Source: Paenibacillus agri (GTDB lineage: Bacteria; Bacillota; Bacilli; Paenibacillales; Paenibacillaceae). Taken from it: a stretch of DNA of 59,378 bases. The notes under the pieces are model-generated. The model was given only the letters and a program-made list of their open reading frames with translations. It made no database searches and was not told the DNA's origin. Numbering within the stretch: position 1 is the stretch's first letter; the number at the start of each line of letters is the position of its first letter. The stretch covers positions 1 through 59,378 of the forward strand of contig NZ_JABWCS010000186.1 of the NCBI RefSeq assembly GCF_013359945.1, read 5' to 3'. Positions 10,023 through 20,101 of this stretch are shown here, in pieces. The translations under genes and the position numbers were made by a program.

Positions 10023-12230
10023 CTATATTATAATCTGTACAATCGCGTGTAGCTCCAGCATCGGTAGCTCTATGATCGCCCGGGTTCCATCCCATTTCCA
10101 TGCCAGCTCCATGTTCTCCGGCTGCAGCAGTACCCTGCTTGGCTTCGCAGGAGTCGCTACCTGGAAGGAAATGCCCTGAACCGGCATAATCTCTTCATTA
10201 TGAATCACATACCCTGGGCGCTTCTGCGCGAAATAATTCAGGAAATGCACCATGAGCTCCTCGCCGGAATCCGTACTGCGGGCATTCAAGACCATCTCGA
10301 CATGAAGTGGTTTTTGTACCTGGATCATTCGAGTCGCCCGGGGGTAAATATCATTTATGCAAACATCCAGCCATTCCCTGATCAGGCGATGTCCTTCAAG
10401 GTAATACAACGCAAACAGATCACCGTTCAAGTACATAACGCTGCCTTGCCCATAGCTGTGCAGCGTCACCGCTGGTGCCGCCACTGTGTTCCCGGCAGGT
10501 GCAGCCCCCACTGTAGTATAATGCCGCCAGTCTGAACGCCGTTTTCGGCTATCTGCCCAGACCTCTTCCACCGGCTCCAGCAGCTGGGCTAACGGTTCTG
10601 CTCCCTCCATCTCAGCTTGGAGTGCCGTGCCCCAGGCTTGCAGCCGGATCTGCCCAAACGCCAGCTTACCGGCAAGCTCATCACCGGCCTGCCAATAATG
10701 CAGCGGGGCGGGAAGCACTGCACCACGTGTCAGACCCAGCAATCCAGCGAAAAGATCGCCCTGACGTCTGCGTCCCTGCTCATCCCACAGACCCGATCTG
10801 CCTGTAACGATCAGTCTGCCGCCGTTCTCAACATAGGTCTCCAGAGCAGCAATCGTAGCGGCCTCCATGAGACATTGATCCGGCACGATAACCAGTGCCT
10901 GACGGTCCAGCTGCTCCCTTAATGTCGCTTCGTCATAGATGAGATGCTGAATGCCCATCTCTACCAGAAACTGCGATGCGCCGTCCACGCGGTCCATTCG
11001 CGATTTGGGCAGCGCACCCCAGTGCTTGTCGCGTCCCCATTCCGCTCCGGCCACCGGTCCCAGCAGCTGGGAGGGCAGGCTAGCCAGCACTGCCACCTCC
11101 GGCACGATATGGGTGCCTGTCGCATAAGGCTCCCGTTCCTTCATAAATTCATGAACGGCCCCCAGCTCCCGGTATACCGCAGGCTCCAGCCGCCCGTCCG
11201 GATAAGGCTGATCCGCGAAGAAGCCTCTCGCTCCCACGGCCAGGATTGTAGCCATCTCCAGCTTCCAGTCGGTGGTTGGACGTATTTGCCACTCGCCCCA
11301 ACCGTGAAACCGCTCGTTCATATAGTCATAAGTCAGCCCCGTGGTTGCCTGATAACGTCCTTCCTTACTGAAAATCATCTCATGATTGGCCCCGAAATGG
11401 ACCGGATCACAAGACAGCCAGTCCAGCCCCAGTTCCTTTGGTGTCAGCCAACGCACAAACTTGCCGCCCTCCATCAGCGGGAGGCCATAGAAATATTTGC
11501 CGAGGTTATTCTCAGCCACCAATGTCTCCGGTGAAATCTCCTTCACAGCGGCGACCAGCTTGCGCACATAATGAAAGATCTGTCCCCGCCGCCACAGGCG
11601 CCATTGCAGCCAGTCCGGGCTATTCAACTCTTCGCCAGGTTCAGGCATTGGTCCCAGTGGCAGCCCTCTGCCCGTATCTTCAAGGAACTGCTTGCGGCAG
11701 TTCTCACAGTAGCAAGGGTATTCCACAGTCCAGCTGCCGCCATCGATCCAGACTGCATCCGGCTCGTGACGTGTTACGGCTTCCTTCAGGAGCGGAAGAT
11801 AATACTCATCCAGGAAACCGGAAGAGATACAAGCCTGCGAAGCTTCATGCTGAAGCCAGGCCCCTCTCGCCAGAGTGCCATCCTCAAGAACGCGCAGCCA
11901 TTCCGGATGATCCTTTTGCAGATGCACGCTTGTGAACGCATTCAAGTATAAGATTGTGCGGAGGCCAGCCTCTTTAAGCGCACGTGACATCAGGCCCGTA
12001 TAATCATTCTGCAGTCCAGGATGCGCCGGGGCGATATCCGAAGGGTAAAAGGTATGTCCATAGTGGTCATAAGCGAAGAATTCAACCGCCTCAATGCCAG
12101 CTTCCTTGAACATTGCCACCTGCCGCCGTGCCTCTTCCTCTGTAAACCCACCGGCTACAGCTTTCATCCATTCCGGCTGATGATAGTCCAGATGCAGCTT
12201 GCGGAAGGTACTATTTATCCAATTACTCAT
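10023..12230 (-). CDS. GHL6-type hypothetical glycoside hydrolase with beta-galactosidase-like trimerisation region
   Basis: This 735-aa cytosolic protein has a TIM-barrel N-terminal part resembling Pfam hypothetical glycosyl hydrolase 6: FKEAGIEAVEFFAYDHYG near 50, VWIDGG near 170 and a Cys cluster CYCENC. A glutamine-amidotransferase-like trimerisation region (VIVPDQCLM, VENGGRLIVTGRSG) and a C-terminal beta domain follow. WIDGG resembles the nucleophile region of GH29-like barrels, but specificity is unknown. An in-frame TTG lies seven codons upstream. ATG at 12230 is better because AGAGGTG sits 6 nt before it. The gene precedes GH95-1 by 15 nt and probably acts on the same oligosaccharide. 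Confidence 0.75.
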   Translation of the reverse strand: MSNWINSTFRKLHLDYHQPEWMKAVAGGFTEEEARRQVAMFKEAGIEAVEFFAYDHYGHTFYPSDIAPAHPGLQNDYTGLMSRALKEAGLRTILYLNAFTSVHLQKDHPEWLRVLEDGTLARGAWLQHEASQACISSGFLDEYYLPLLKEAVTRHEPDAVWIDGGSWTVEYPCYCENCRKQFLEDTGRGLPLGPMPEPGEELNSPDWLQWRLWRRGQIFHYVRKLVAAVKEISPETLVAENNLGKYFYGLPLMEGGKFVRWLTPKELGLDWLSCDPVHFGANHEMIFSKEGRYQATTGLTYDYMNERFHGWGEWQIRPTTDWKLEMATILAVGARGFFADQPYPDGRLEPAVYRELGAVHEFMKEREPYATGTHIVPEVAVLASLPSQLLGPVAGAEWGRDKHWGALPKSRMDRVDGASQFLVEMGIQHLIYDEATLREQLDRQALVIVPDQCLMEAATIAALETYVENGGRLIVTGRSGLWDEQGRRRQGDLFAGLLGLTRGAVLPAPLHYWQAGDELAGKLAFGQIRLQAWGTALQAEMEGAEPLAQLLEPVEEVWADSRKRRSDWRHYTTVGAAPAGNTVAAPAVTLHSYGQGSVMYLNGDLFALYYLEGHRLIREWLDVCINDIYPRATRMIQVQKPLHVEMVLNARSTDSGEELMVHFLNYFAQKRPGYVIHNEEIMPVQGISFQVATPAKPSRVLLQPENMELAWKWDGTRAIIELPMLELHAIVQIII

Positions 12231-12486
12231 TGTTTTCACCTCTGTATACAAGATTGTGCCTTTCGTCTTATGTTGTTAATTACTCCGCTATCCGTAGATA
12301 GAATAAGGGGGCTGAACGTCGAAATCACGCATCTAACTTTAGATTTGCTCCCTCTATTTAGTTCCCTTTATTAACTTACATACATGTTATTTTCCAGTTG
12401 AATTCGTGTCATTAAAACCATACGGATTCATTGCATTTATAGTATCACCGAGACGATTCGCTGTCTTTGCCCGCTGGTTCATTCAT

Positions 12487-12515
12487 TTGACGATTTGTAC
12501 GGTTACTTGTATGCT
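12487..12515 (+). promoter_or_regulatory. Sigma-A promoter of the cupin-AraC gene
   Basis: TTGACG (12487-12492), a 17-nt spacer and TATGCT (12510-12515) form a good vegetative promoter 45 nt before the start codon. The 330-nt divergent gap 12231-12560 also has to contain the GHL6-GH95 promoter, which I could not place. Confidence 0.6.
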
Positions 12516-12560
12516 GAAAATAGAGATCAGGTCGATGAGACCGGAAAGTGAAGGCACAGC

Positions 12561-13430
12561 ATGAACAAACTATCCGCAATCACGCCTTATGTTGGCGAAA
12601 CCATGACTTATCAGTATGATGGCAGCAGTAATGAAAATCTGCGGGTCTGCAATGTATATGCATTCCATTTATTTATGGGTGGCCCCGGTGAGATGGAAAT
12701 TGACGGAAGGCGTTATCCGATCGAACGGGGAACACTGATTTTCCTCCGTCCGGGCCAACCCCATGCCTTTCATATTTCCCCCTCCAACCCGCTCTCCTCC
12801 TACAATTTCTATTTCGATTTATGGGACAACCGGTCTCCGATGTCTGATAACCATTCGTTTATCTATGCCCCTGAACCCTTAAGCTTTGAAAAAAAAGCGC
12901 TGCAGGCGGCCTGTCCCGAGCTGGATCAGCTCCCCAGCGTGTTCCAACTGGCGGCTCATCCCATGCTCATTGACAGTCTGGTGATGATTGCGAAGACGTT
13001 CAACGATGCGCAGTTTTACCGGAGCGAGGCTGTGAACAGCTATTTGTACGCCTGGATCTTGAGCTGGTACAATGCGCTGCACCTGCATCAGCCAAGCGAT
13101 TACCGTATTGTCCGGCTGCTGGAATACCTGAACGCCCATCCCGAGCGTGGTGAGTCCATTGAGGACTGGGCCCAGATGTGTGGATTGAAGCGGACCTATT
13201 TCCATGAACTATTCCAGCGCGAGACCGGGGTAACCCCGCGCACCTATCATCACAATCTGGTTATGCGGCGCGCTGCTGGCCTTCTGCTGGAAAGTGAACT
13301 AAGTGTGACTGCAATCGCCGAGAAGCTGGGCTATCCTTCAATTCATCCCTTCTCCAGACACTTCAGCGCCAGTTATGGTGTAAACCCGACTCAGTATCGC
13401 CTGAATCCGCGAAGCCGGATTCGAATGTAG
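12561..13430 (+). CDS. AraC family regulator with N-terminal cupin domain
   Basis: This 289-aa sugar-responsive regulator has an N-terminal cupin sensor (about 20-120; GPGEMEIDGRRY and LRPGQPHAF match the AraC-ligand barrel). The C-terminal AraC domain (about 185-280) contains GESIEDWAQMCGLKRTYFHE as the first helix-turn-helix, a second HTH at VTAIAEKLGYPSIHPFSRHF and the usual GVNPTQYR. It is transcribed away from the GHL6-GH95 operon, the classic layout for a local activator. The ATG follows GAAGG at a suitable distance. Its ligand is unknown; a fucosyl or galactosyl product is a reasonable guess from context. Confidence 0.88.
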   Translation: MNKLSAITPYVGETMTYQYDGSSNENLRVCNVYAFHLFMGGPGEMEIDGRRYPIERGTLIFLRPGQPHAFHISPSNPLSSYNFYFDLWDNRSPMSDNHSFIYAPEPLSFEKKALQAACPELDQLPSVFQLAAHPMLIDSLVMIAKTFNDAQFYRSEAVNSYLYAWILSWYNALHLHQPSDYRIVRLLEYLNAHPERGESIEDWAQMCGLKRTYFHELFQRETGVTPRTYHHNLVMRRAAGLLLESELSVTAIAEKLGYPSIHPFSRHFSASYGVNPTQYRLNPRSRIRM

Positions 13431-13446
13431 GCCACAGGCCAGTCAA

Positions 13447-13499
13447 CAGACAAAACGCGCTGTCCGCAAGAAGCGGAAGCGCGTTTTGTCTGTTTTTTT
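13447..13499 (+). terminator. Strong terminator after cupin-AraC gene
   Basis: The inverted repeat CAGACAAAACGCGC...GCGCGTTTTGTCTG has an inner CCGC/GCGG pair and is followed by seven T on the plus strand. It may also stop minus-strand transcripts from the GH36 gene. Confidence 0.85.
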
Positions 13500-13594
13500 A
13501 TATAACCGCTCAGCGGTTCTACTTGTCTTGGTTAGGCATCATCACGATGCTATCCTGGACCGTGTTGTCCTTGCCGCCAAGATGTGATCGTTTT

Positions 13595-15655
13595 TCAGTC
13601 TGCCTTTATCGTCAATTTAAAGATCTTGGATTCAGCTGGCTCCAGATTCAGCGTAAGAACACCCGCTGCTTCTCCTTGTGAACCTTCCCACAGATCTTGA
13701 AGGCTATAACGTGCCGTGCCATCCAGTCCAGCACGTTCCAGGGAGATGGATTTATGTGCGGCTTGTGCAGCATCGAAGTTGAAGACCGCCAGATAGAAGG
13801 CATTCTCTTCTGTAGCTTCAAGCACAAACAAATCGGAAGCCTGCTTGCCAAGGTCGCCTTCCACAGGACGGAAGGTTTGGCCTAAGCGAGCTACGTGCAT
13901 GATCTCTTTGTTGCCCAGCCATTCTTTTGCCCGTGCAGCGGCCTCCTCCTTGCGGAAGTCATCCCCCATCAGCAGTACTGTACCGGCGATGACCGATGCG
14001 GTCAGGCGGCTTCGGCCTTCATGCCAGCCGGTAGCTTCCTGGTTAAAACTCTTGTACAGTACGGAATGGTCAGGATCATTGTAACGGTACAATGTGTTGC
14101 TCATCCACCAGCCGTGTGTCAGCGAGTTCAGCAAATACTCGGTATCCTGCAGTGTGCCGAAGACGTCGCAGGATACGCGGCGGCTGTGTGCAAATGCATA
14201 AGGGAATAGCGGAGCAATGGACAGATTAATAAAGAACGGACGGCCGATGGCTTCCGGCGAGAGCTTGTTCTGCAAGTAAGTCATGCCGTAATGGTAAGCC
14301 GCGATTCCGGTTGTGATCTCCGGATTGTGATGCTGTCCTTCCAGCGCACCATGAGCCAGGAAATCCAGCTTGATGTACTCGAACCCTTCTGAGATGAACT
14401 TGTTCGTGAACCAGTCAATTCTTTGCAGGTTCCCTGGATGTGTAGGGTCGATAGCCAGACCGCCGTCAACATCCGGCAGAATCTCGCCCTCACTGTCGCG
14501 CAGCAGAATATCTCCGTAAGTGTATTTACCGTCTGTTCCTTCCACAGGCTGCCCGAATTGCGCCGGGCTTCCCCAGAAGGCGAATGGCGTCCAGTACGTT
14601 CCCGGTCTGTGGCCGTTCTGCCGTACACGCTCCAGTGCATCCTTCATTTCTTCCGGGGTAAAGTTGTCCCAGAAAGCATCGAAATTAATATACACGGTGT
14701 CCTCGCTTTGGAAGCCGAGCGGCTGCACTTCATTTTTCAAAAAATCACTGGTCGATGTGTACAAATCATAATCCAACTCGGCCATTGCCGCCGACCAGCT
14801 GTTCCAGCCTACAGGAACGCCACCCTCCCATGGGAGCTGGGCTTCGATCCAGGTGTTGGCCTGGCCATAGGCTTCGAGACCTGCCCGGTAGTCGTCATAG
14901 AAACCGATAAATACAAGCGGGGATTCCACTCTCTTTCCCTTTACATAACCGTGCGCTTGACTATCGCGGGTCAGCTCACTGACAGCACCGCCATAAAGAT
15001 CAAGTTCTTCGATCCCGCCGATCTTTTCACTTTTAATGCGAATACCCGTTTTCCACACCTTGTGGCTGATGGAGCCCATAACAATTCCCCGGCGGCTGTC
15101 TGCCGCGAACAACGCCGTTGCCTCATAGCTCTCAATATCCAGCGGCGGCTTTACAACTGTATAACGAACCCATTTGTCATTGTCGAACGGCACACGCAGA
15201 ATGCTCAGTTCCTCTGGCTGTCCCGCTGCTCCGCCTAGAGTTACCTCTTTGGTCTGCACAACGGCCAGACGGTTGGTCTTCAGCTCTTCATCACTTACAA
15301 TTGCACTTTGTACAAGGACATACGGTGAAGATTCATAAATATAGAAATGCTGCTCCAGCTGCGGCAGCAAGGATGTTTCGTGCAGGATTACCAGATGAAT
15401 GCCTTTGCCGAAGCCTTCACGAACAACCTCTTCCTGTGACTTCAATTGGTGGCTCTGGTAGTGTTCCGTGTTATATTCCCGGCCCTGCCAGCGGAATGCG
15501 CTGCGGATTCCCTTCACATGTGAGGTGCTACTCTCGAGGCTAGCTTCACCTTTTTCGAGATCGATCTCCAGGCTTACATGACCGTTCGTCACCCGAATCA
15601 GAGTTTCATTCTGTTGTTCTACTTGCACTTGTACAGATGTATCGCTAGTTAGCAT
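13595..15655 (-). CDS. Cytosolic GH36-like glycosidase (paralogue of the SLH enzyme)
   Basis: This 686-aa enzyme has no signal peptide. It matches the catalytic region of the SLH enzyme throughout: VPFDND, GWNSWSA (about 283), THPGNLQRIDWF, IKLDFLAHGALEG with candidate nucleophile D431, and HSRRVSCDVFG with D497. It is probably an intracellular alpha-galactosidase for imported oligosaccharides. The frame is open 16 codons upstream. ATG at 15655 is chosen because AAGGAGG precedes it at good spacing. It stands alone: a terminator lies upstream of its promoter and the convergent cupin-AraC terminator lies downstream. Confidence 0.87.
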   Translation of the reverse strand: MLTSDTSVQVQVEQQNETLIRVTNGHVSLEIDLEKGEASLESSTSHVKGIRSAFRWQGREYNTEHYQSHQLKSQEEVVREGFGKGIHLVILHETSLLPQLEQHFYIYESSPYVLVQSAIVSDEELKTNRLAVVQTKEVTLGGAAGQPEELSILRVPFDNDKWVRYTVVKPPLDIESYEATALFAADSRRGIVMGSISHKVWKTGIRIKSEKIGGIEELDLYGGAVSELTRDSQAHGYVKGKRVESPLVFIGFYDDYRAGLEAYGQANTWIEAQLPWEGGVPVGWNSWSAAMAELDYDLYTSTSDFLKNEVQPLGFQSEDTVYINFDAFWDNFTPEEMKDALERVRQNGHRPGTYWTPFAFWGSPAQFGQPVEGTDGKYTYGDILLRDSEGEILPDVDGGLAIDPTHPGNLQRIDWFTNKFISEGFEYIKLDFLAHGALEGQHHNPEITTGIAAYHYGMTYLQNKLSPEAIGRPFFINLSIAPLFPYAFAHSRRVSCDVFGTLQDTEYLLNSLTHGWWMSNTLYRYNDPDHSVLYKSFNQEATGWHEGRSRLTASVIAGTVLLMGDDFRKEEAAARAKEWLGNKEIMHVARLGQTFRPVEGDLGKQASDLFVLEATEENAFYLAVFNFDAAQAAHKSISLERAGLDGTARYSLQDLWEGSQGEAAGVLTLNLEPAESKIFKLTIKAD

Positions 15656-15726
15656 AAAATGCCTCCTTAATGTTGCGTACTGTTCCTTGAGTAGAACAAG
15701 CACTGTTCTTACCCGAGTCTGCCCTC

Positions 15727-15757
15727 ATTATAAAGACAGAATAAAGCGTTTACCATA
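15727..15757 (-). promoter_or_regulatory. Promoter of the cytosolic GH36 gene
   Basis: On the minus strand a perfect TATAAT (15727-15732) is preceded by TGGTAA about 17 nt upstream. The segment between includes AAACGCTTT, a partial cre match over the weak -35. Downstream, GTTC/GAAC half-sites around 15675-15710 could be an operator. Confidence 0.5.
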
Positions 15758-15863
15758 CACCGATCTTCCGATCCATATCGCGATTTAACACATCTTGATC
15801 TGCTGTTCACTACACCTTCTGTGGTGCTGAATTTACGCGATAAATCAATGCTTAGCGAGTGTA

Positions 15864-15910
15864 CAAAAAAAACAGCGGCAGGAATCCGTCTTTCGGGTTC
15901 CCACCGCTGC
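15864..15910 (-). terminator. Terminator of the importer-GH110-GH95 operon
   Basis: On the minus strand CAGCGGTGGGAA pairs with TTCCTGCCGCTG around a CCG/CGG inner stem, followed by eight T. It lies directly after the GH95-2 stop. Confidence 0.85.
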
Positions 15911-15932
15911 CCTCGTAACCTTGCTGATAAGT

Positions 15933-18317
15933 CTAGTGCTGTCCGCGAAGGGTCAGTTTGTAGGTCTTTCCTGCTTCCGTGGCAAAGCTTACGGTTCCCG
16001 CAGCGGAATGTTCAACTTCAACCGTATTGCCAGCTTCGGTGACTACCAGCGAAGCCGCGCTGCGAATCACACAATCCGTGCCCAGCAGGGAGACGATTGT
16101 AGCTTCCGCTAACTGTCCGTTCTCCCATTGAATATCCACTTCAAAGCCGCCGCGTGCGCGCAGGCCTTCCACGCTTCCCTCCTGCCATTCATCCGGCAAC
16201 GCTGGAAGCAGCTCCAGGTATGGACGATGCGATTGCAGCAGCATCTCTGCAATTCCGGCAGATGCCGCGAAGTTGCCGTCAATCTGGAACGGCGGATGTG
16301 CGCCAAGCAGGTTGGCGTATACACCACCGTGATTGTACTGCTCTGATTCTCCGTCTTTCACCAGTCGCAGCATGTTTGAGAGCAGGCGCAAGGAACGGTT
16401 ACCGTCCCCGAAGCGGCCCCACAGGGCTACTCTCCAGCCCAGGCTCCAGCCGGTGCTCTCATCGCCGCGCCGCTCCAGCGAGGTCTTCGCGGCAGTGAAC
16501 AGCTCCGGTGTCTCCTCTTCCGACAGCTGACGTCCCGGATACACCCCGACCAGATGCGAAGTATGCCGGTGGTACGTGTCCTCATCCTCGAAGTCCTTCG
16601 ACCATTCCTGAAGTTGGCCGTACTTGCCAACCTGGAGTGGCAGCAGACGCTCACGCGCGTTCTCCAGTTCTTCTCTGAAGTCCTGATCTGTTCCAAGCTG
16701 TGTTGAAGCTTCGATGCAGTTGGTGAACAGTTCCCAGATTAGCGAGATGTCCATTGTGGAACCCGGGCTGACTGCGGCTACACCTTCCGCTGTCCGGAAT
16801 TTGTGCTCCGGGGAAGTAGACGGCGAGGTCACCAGATGACCGCTGCCATCCTCAATGAGCCAGTCCAGCGCGAACAGGGCTGCTTCCTTCAGTACAGGAT
16901 AGGCTGTGCTGCGCAAGTACTCTTCATCTCCGCCAAAAGCATAATGCTCCCACAAATGCTGTGACAGCCAGATGCCGCCCATTGGCCAGTAAGCCCAGCT
17001 CGGATCACCGTCGCCGAAGTCGCCTACCGGAGCAGTCTGTGCCCACAAATCGGCGTTGTGATGCGCGGTCCAGCCCCGTGTTCCGTAGTTGACCCGGGCG
17101 GTCTCGGCGCCATTCTTCGCCAAATTCCCGATCATCTCCAGCAATGGCTCATGACATTCTGCCAGATTGCAGATTTCAGCCGGCCAGTAGTTCATTTCCG
17201 TGTTGATGTTCAATGTGTAGTTGCTGCTCCATGGCGGACGGGTGAATGCATTCCAGATGCCCTGGAGATTCGCAGCTTGCGTGCCAGGACGAGAGCTGGC
17301 AATCAGCAAGTAACGCCCATAGTGAAAGAGCAATTCCACAAGCCCCGGATCTTTAGCGGCATAGGTAGTAATCCGCTGTTCAGTGGACAGATCCTCCGCT
17401 GCAAGCGACTTGCCAAGTGACAGCTTCACCCGGTCGAACAGGGAGCGATAATCTGAGACATGTGCTTCCCGCAGGCTCGGGTAAGACTTGTCTACCGCAC
17501 CCGCAAGATGGGACGCAGCAATCGCAGAGGCATCCTTCCCTTCTTTGCCCGGAATCTTATCATAGCCATTAAAGCCTGTAGCCGCGCTGAAATAGAACGT
17601 AGCCGCTGTCGCATCCAGCACATGAACACCGCTGCCATCAACGGTTACCTTGCCATCCTCAGCCTTCACAGTAAGTTGGCCTTCGAAGGCCATTCCCTTG
17701 CTATCACCGGGTTCGCCATATCGGATAGGATTGTCACTTGCAAAATAACTAGGGTCTACATGCTCTGGCGCTGTTCCCGAGAGTACAAGGCTATCGCCCT
17801 GTGCATGAAGGCTATGCCGCAGCGGGCTGTCCAGGGTCGCGTGTACATTCAACGCACCGGGTGCGCTGGCGGTCAGTCGCAGTACAAGTACCTGGTCCGG
17901 GTGCGACGCGAACATTTCACGGGTATACGTGACATTGCCAATCTGGTATTCCACACGATGGATCGCATTCTCCACATCCAGCGTCCGCTTATAGGAACGG
18001 TAAATAGAGCCGTGATCAAACCGGAGCAGCAGATCGCCAAAAGGCAGATAGGATTGCGTATACGGCCCCAGCATATTCCGGGTCTCCGTGTCAGCCTCTT
18101 CATAGCGGCCTTCTTCAATCAGCTTCCGGACCTTAGGTAAAGCTTCCTTGGCGCCAGGATTATTCCCATCCTTCGGGTATCCTGACCACAGCGTATCCTC
18201 GTTCAAACTGATTTTCTCCTGCTCTACACCACCGAAAATCATCCCCCCCAGACGGCCGTTACCAATCGGCAGCCCTTCAGTCCACACATTTGCTGGCTTG
18301 TCATATTGAAGTTTCAT
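15933..18317 (-). CDS. GH95 family enzyme, divergent specificity residue (GH95-2)
   Basis: This 794-aa cytosolic GH95 protein has [11 protein letters not shown] at the N-terminus, candidate acid E504 (STSPEHKF) and base D680 (QIDGNFA). It carries the canonical base-activating segment [12 protein letters not shown] (T368, N370, N372) and TGWSLGW. From memory, characterised fucosidases have His where this enzyme has T368, and Thr is reported in an alpha-L-galactosidase of the family. A different substrate from GH95-1 is therefore plausible. The start ATG follows GGGGGAGAG. It is the last gene of the importer-SGNH-GH110 operon, 49 nt after GH110. Confidence 0.9.
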   Translation of the reverse strand: MKLQYDKPANVWTEGLPIGNGRLGGMIFGGVEQEKISLNEDTLWSGYPKDGNNPGAKEALPKVRKLIEEGRYEEADTETRNMLGPYTQSYLPFGDLLLRFDHGSIYRSYKRTLDVENAIHRVEYQIGNVTYTREMFASHPDQVLVLRLTASAPGALNVHATLDSPLRHSLHAQGDSLVLSGTAPEHVDPSYFASDNPIRYGEPGDSKGMAFEGQLTVKAEDGKVTVDGSGVHVLDATAATFYFSAATGFNGYDKIPGKEGKDASAIAASHLAGAVDKSYPSLREAHVSDYRSLFDRVKLSLGKSLAAEDLSTEQRITTYAAKDPGLVELLFHYGRYLLIASSRPGTQAANLQGIWNAFTRPPWSSNYTLNINTEMNYWPAEICNLAECHEPLLEMIGNLAKNGAETARVNYGTRGWTAHHNADLWAQTAPVGDFGDGDPSWAYWPMGGIWLSQHLWEHYAFGGDEEYLRSTAYPVLKEAALFALDWLIEDGSGHLVTSPSTSPEHKFRTAEGVAAVSPGSTMDISLIWELFTNCIEASTQLGTDQDFREELENARERLLPLQVGKYGQLQEWSKDFEDEDTYHRHTSHLVGVYPGRQLSEEETPELFTAAKTSLERRGDESTGWSLGWRVALWGRFGDGNRSLRLLSNMLRLVKDGESEQYNHGGVYANLLGAHPPFQIDGNFAASAGIAEMLLQSHRPYLELLPALPDEWQEGSVEGLRARGGFEVDIQWENGQLAEATIVSLLGTDCVIRSAASLVVTEAGNTVEVEHSAAGTVSFATEAGKTYKLTLRGQH

Positions 18318-18366
18318 GTGCTCTCTCCCCCACTATCAATCATTTAACAGCATGTTAGATCAGATC

Positions 18367-20058
18367 TTATTCAGCTGTGAGCGTATTACCCACAATATCC
18401 ACTCCGCTGCAAGCGGTTAAGACAATGGCCTCATCAAGGCTGGACAGAACGCCCCCGTCCCCGCCATCGCTCACGATTTCATTGGATTGGAAAACCAGAC
18501 CGGATGCGCTCTTCGCGCTTAAGGCCAGCGTGTCCTTCAACTCGAACCGGTTCCCCGTTATGATAATCCCCTGGTGAACGGGAGCGCTCTCATCAACGTC
18601 CACATTCTCCGGCGCAATGAAGATCACTGGATGCTCGCCGCTGCCGCACTCCACAAAACGATTGCCGGTAATGGTAACATCCTCCACCTTTCCGGACTCA
18701 TACCAGGACTCAGCATCCACTGCAACCAGAACTGCGTTCATATGCATGCGCTCAAACGTATTGTTCGCAATCACCACTTTACGGCGGCTCGTCACGAGTA
18801 CGCCACGGGTCGGAACACGGGCAAAGTGATTATTGACCACCTCAACCTCTGCGGTCCAGGTTACGTTCTCGATAACATCGTGGCTGCCAATACCTTCGGG
18901 AGCCGGGTCAGAGAGGGTTAGTAGAAGCTCACGCGGATTTAAAAAATCCACAGCAACCACTTTCCCCTTCGCGTAGCTGATCAACGAGCGGGAACGGACA
19001 AATTCAATCTCATCGCCCGGGTGAAAAGCCAGGAAGCCGTAGGTCTGGTGATGCATGAACCGGACCTTAACTTCATTCGGCGCAGGCTGCTCTACAATTC
19101 GCAGATAGGTTCCGTGAACATTAACGGGATCATCATGGGAACCGGCAAAATAACCGTCCGCCACGGTAACTTTTCCCCGACAGCTGGACATATGGATGAA
19201 ATCTGCGAAACCAGCGACAGTCCGCCCCGTTTCTGGTCGCGGTGACAAGTCCATCCGGCGGAAAGTGAGATTTTCGCTGAACTGGCCTACAACTCCAAGT
19301 CCATGCAGAAAATGCAACCCAACATCCGTGAAGGTAACATTGGAGCTCCCCGTAATGAAGACCCCGACCTGATCGCGAATCCCGTCACGGTTCTGCAGGA
19401 CATGCCCTGGAACTACCTCTGGATGAAAATCAAAGTGCAGACGCAGCTTCATCGGTTCCAGCTCTTCGACAGACGTTGCCTGTTCCAGCCAGTTATCCAT
19501 CCGCCAGGTCGTATTGCGCACCGGATCATAGGTCTGCATTGGGCCTTCCGTGAAGCTCCAGCCCTCACCGATCCAGACCAGCCGGCCGTCCCTGATCTCA
19601 TAGCGGGAATCAGGATGAACCTCCGTATCGAAAGAATGCGTGCCGCCGCTAGTAATGGTCATCTCGGTTACGGTAGGCCGGTAATAATCGGTATGCAGGT
19701 TGCGGAGCTCCACATTGGAGCAGCCGTCCAGCAGAATCATGGTCTGCTTGCCATGGAAAATAAACAGGGAGCCATTGCCCTCTAGTGTAAAGTTGTGCAG
19801 ACCTTTCAGTAGAATACCAATGGTCTTGGTCACATCTGGATTTTCAGTCTCACTAGTCGTATTGGAGATATAATAGGGCGCTCTAGTAGCCTCATCTACG
19901 TAAAAATGATAACGTCCTTTGGGACAGTCCAGCACAACAGGCCCGGAAATCCCGGCTGCCGCCTGAAGCGCAGCGGTCATGGCCGCTTGGTTGTCCAGCT
20001 CAGTATCCGGCTGTGCTCCGTAATCCGTCAAAGTAATGATTGTCGGCGTTGCAATCAA
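18367..20058 (-). CDS. GH110 family alpha-1,3-galactosidase-like beta-helix enzyme
   Basis: This 563-aa right-handed parallel beta-helix protein fits GH110, whose known members remove alpha-1,3-linked galactose, including the blood-group-B type Gal on Fuc-alpha-1,2-Gal. The triad region is intact: D286 in GFADFIHM and D309/D310 in GSHDDPVNVHG. The 23/24-residue spacing equals that of the catalytic Asp residues I recall for the family. There is no signal peptide, unlike many family members, so it likely acts in the cytosol. The TTG start given has no good ribosome site; an in-frame ATT at 20079 follows GGCGGGGAG, so the true N-terminus is uncertain. It is followed by GH95-2, which matches the order of removing Gal and then Fuc. 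Confidence 0.86.
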   Translation of the reverse strand: MIATPTIITLTDYGAQPDTELDNQAAMTAALQAAAGISGPVVLDCPKGRYHFYVDEATRAPYYISNTTSETENPDVTKTIGILLKGLHNFTLEGNGSLFIFHGKQTMILLDGCSNVELRNLHTDYYRPTVTEMTITSGGTHSFDTEVHPDSRYEIRDGRLVWIGEGWSFTEGPMQTYDPVRNTTWRMDNWLEQATSVEELEPMKLRLHFDFHPEVVPGHVLQNRDGIRDQVGVFITGSSNVTFTDVGLHFLHGLGVVGQFSENLTFRRMDLSPRPETGRTVAGFADFIHMSSCRGKVTVADGYFAGSHDDPVNVHGTYLRIVEQPAPNEVKVRFMHHQTYGFLAFHPGDEIEFVRSRSLISYAKGKVVAVDFLNPRELLLTLSDPAPEGIGSHDVIENVTWTAEVEVVNNHFARVPTRGVLVTSRRKVVIANNTFERMHMNAVLVAVDAESWYESGKVEDVTITGNRFVECGSGEHPVIFIAPENVDVDESAPVHQGIIITGNRFELKDTLALSAKSASGLVFQSNEIVSDGGDGGVLSSLDEAIVLTACSGVDIVGNTLTAE

Positions 20059-20101
20059 GTCTTGTTCTGCAGAATGAATGGGTCTCCCCGCCTCTCTATT
20101 C

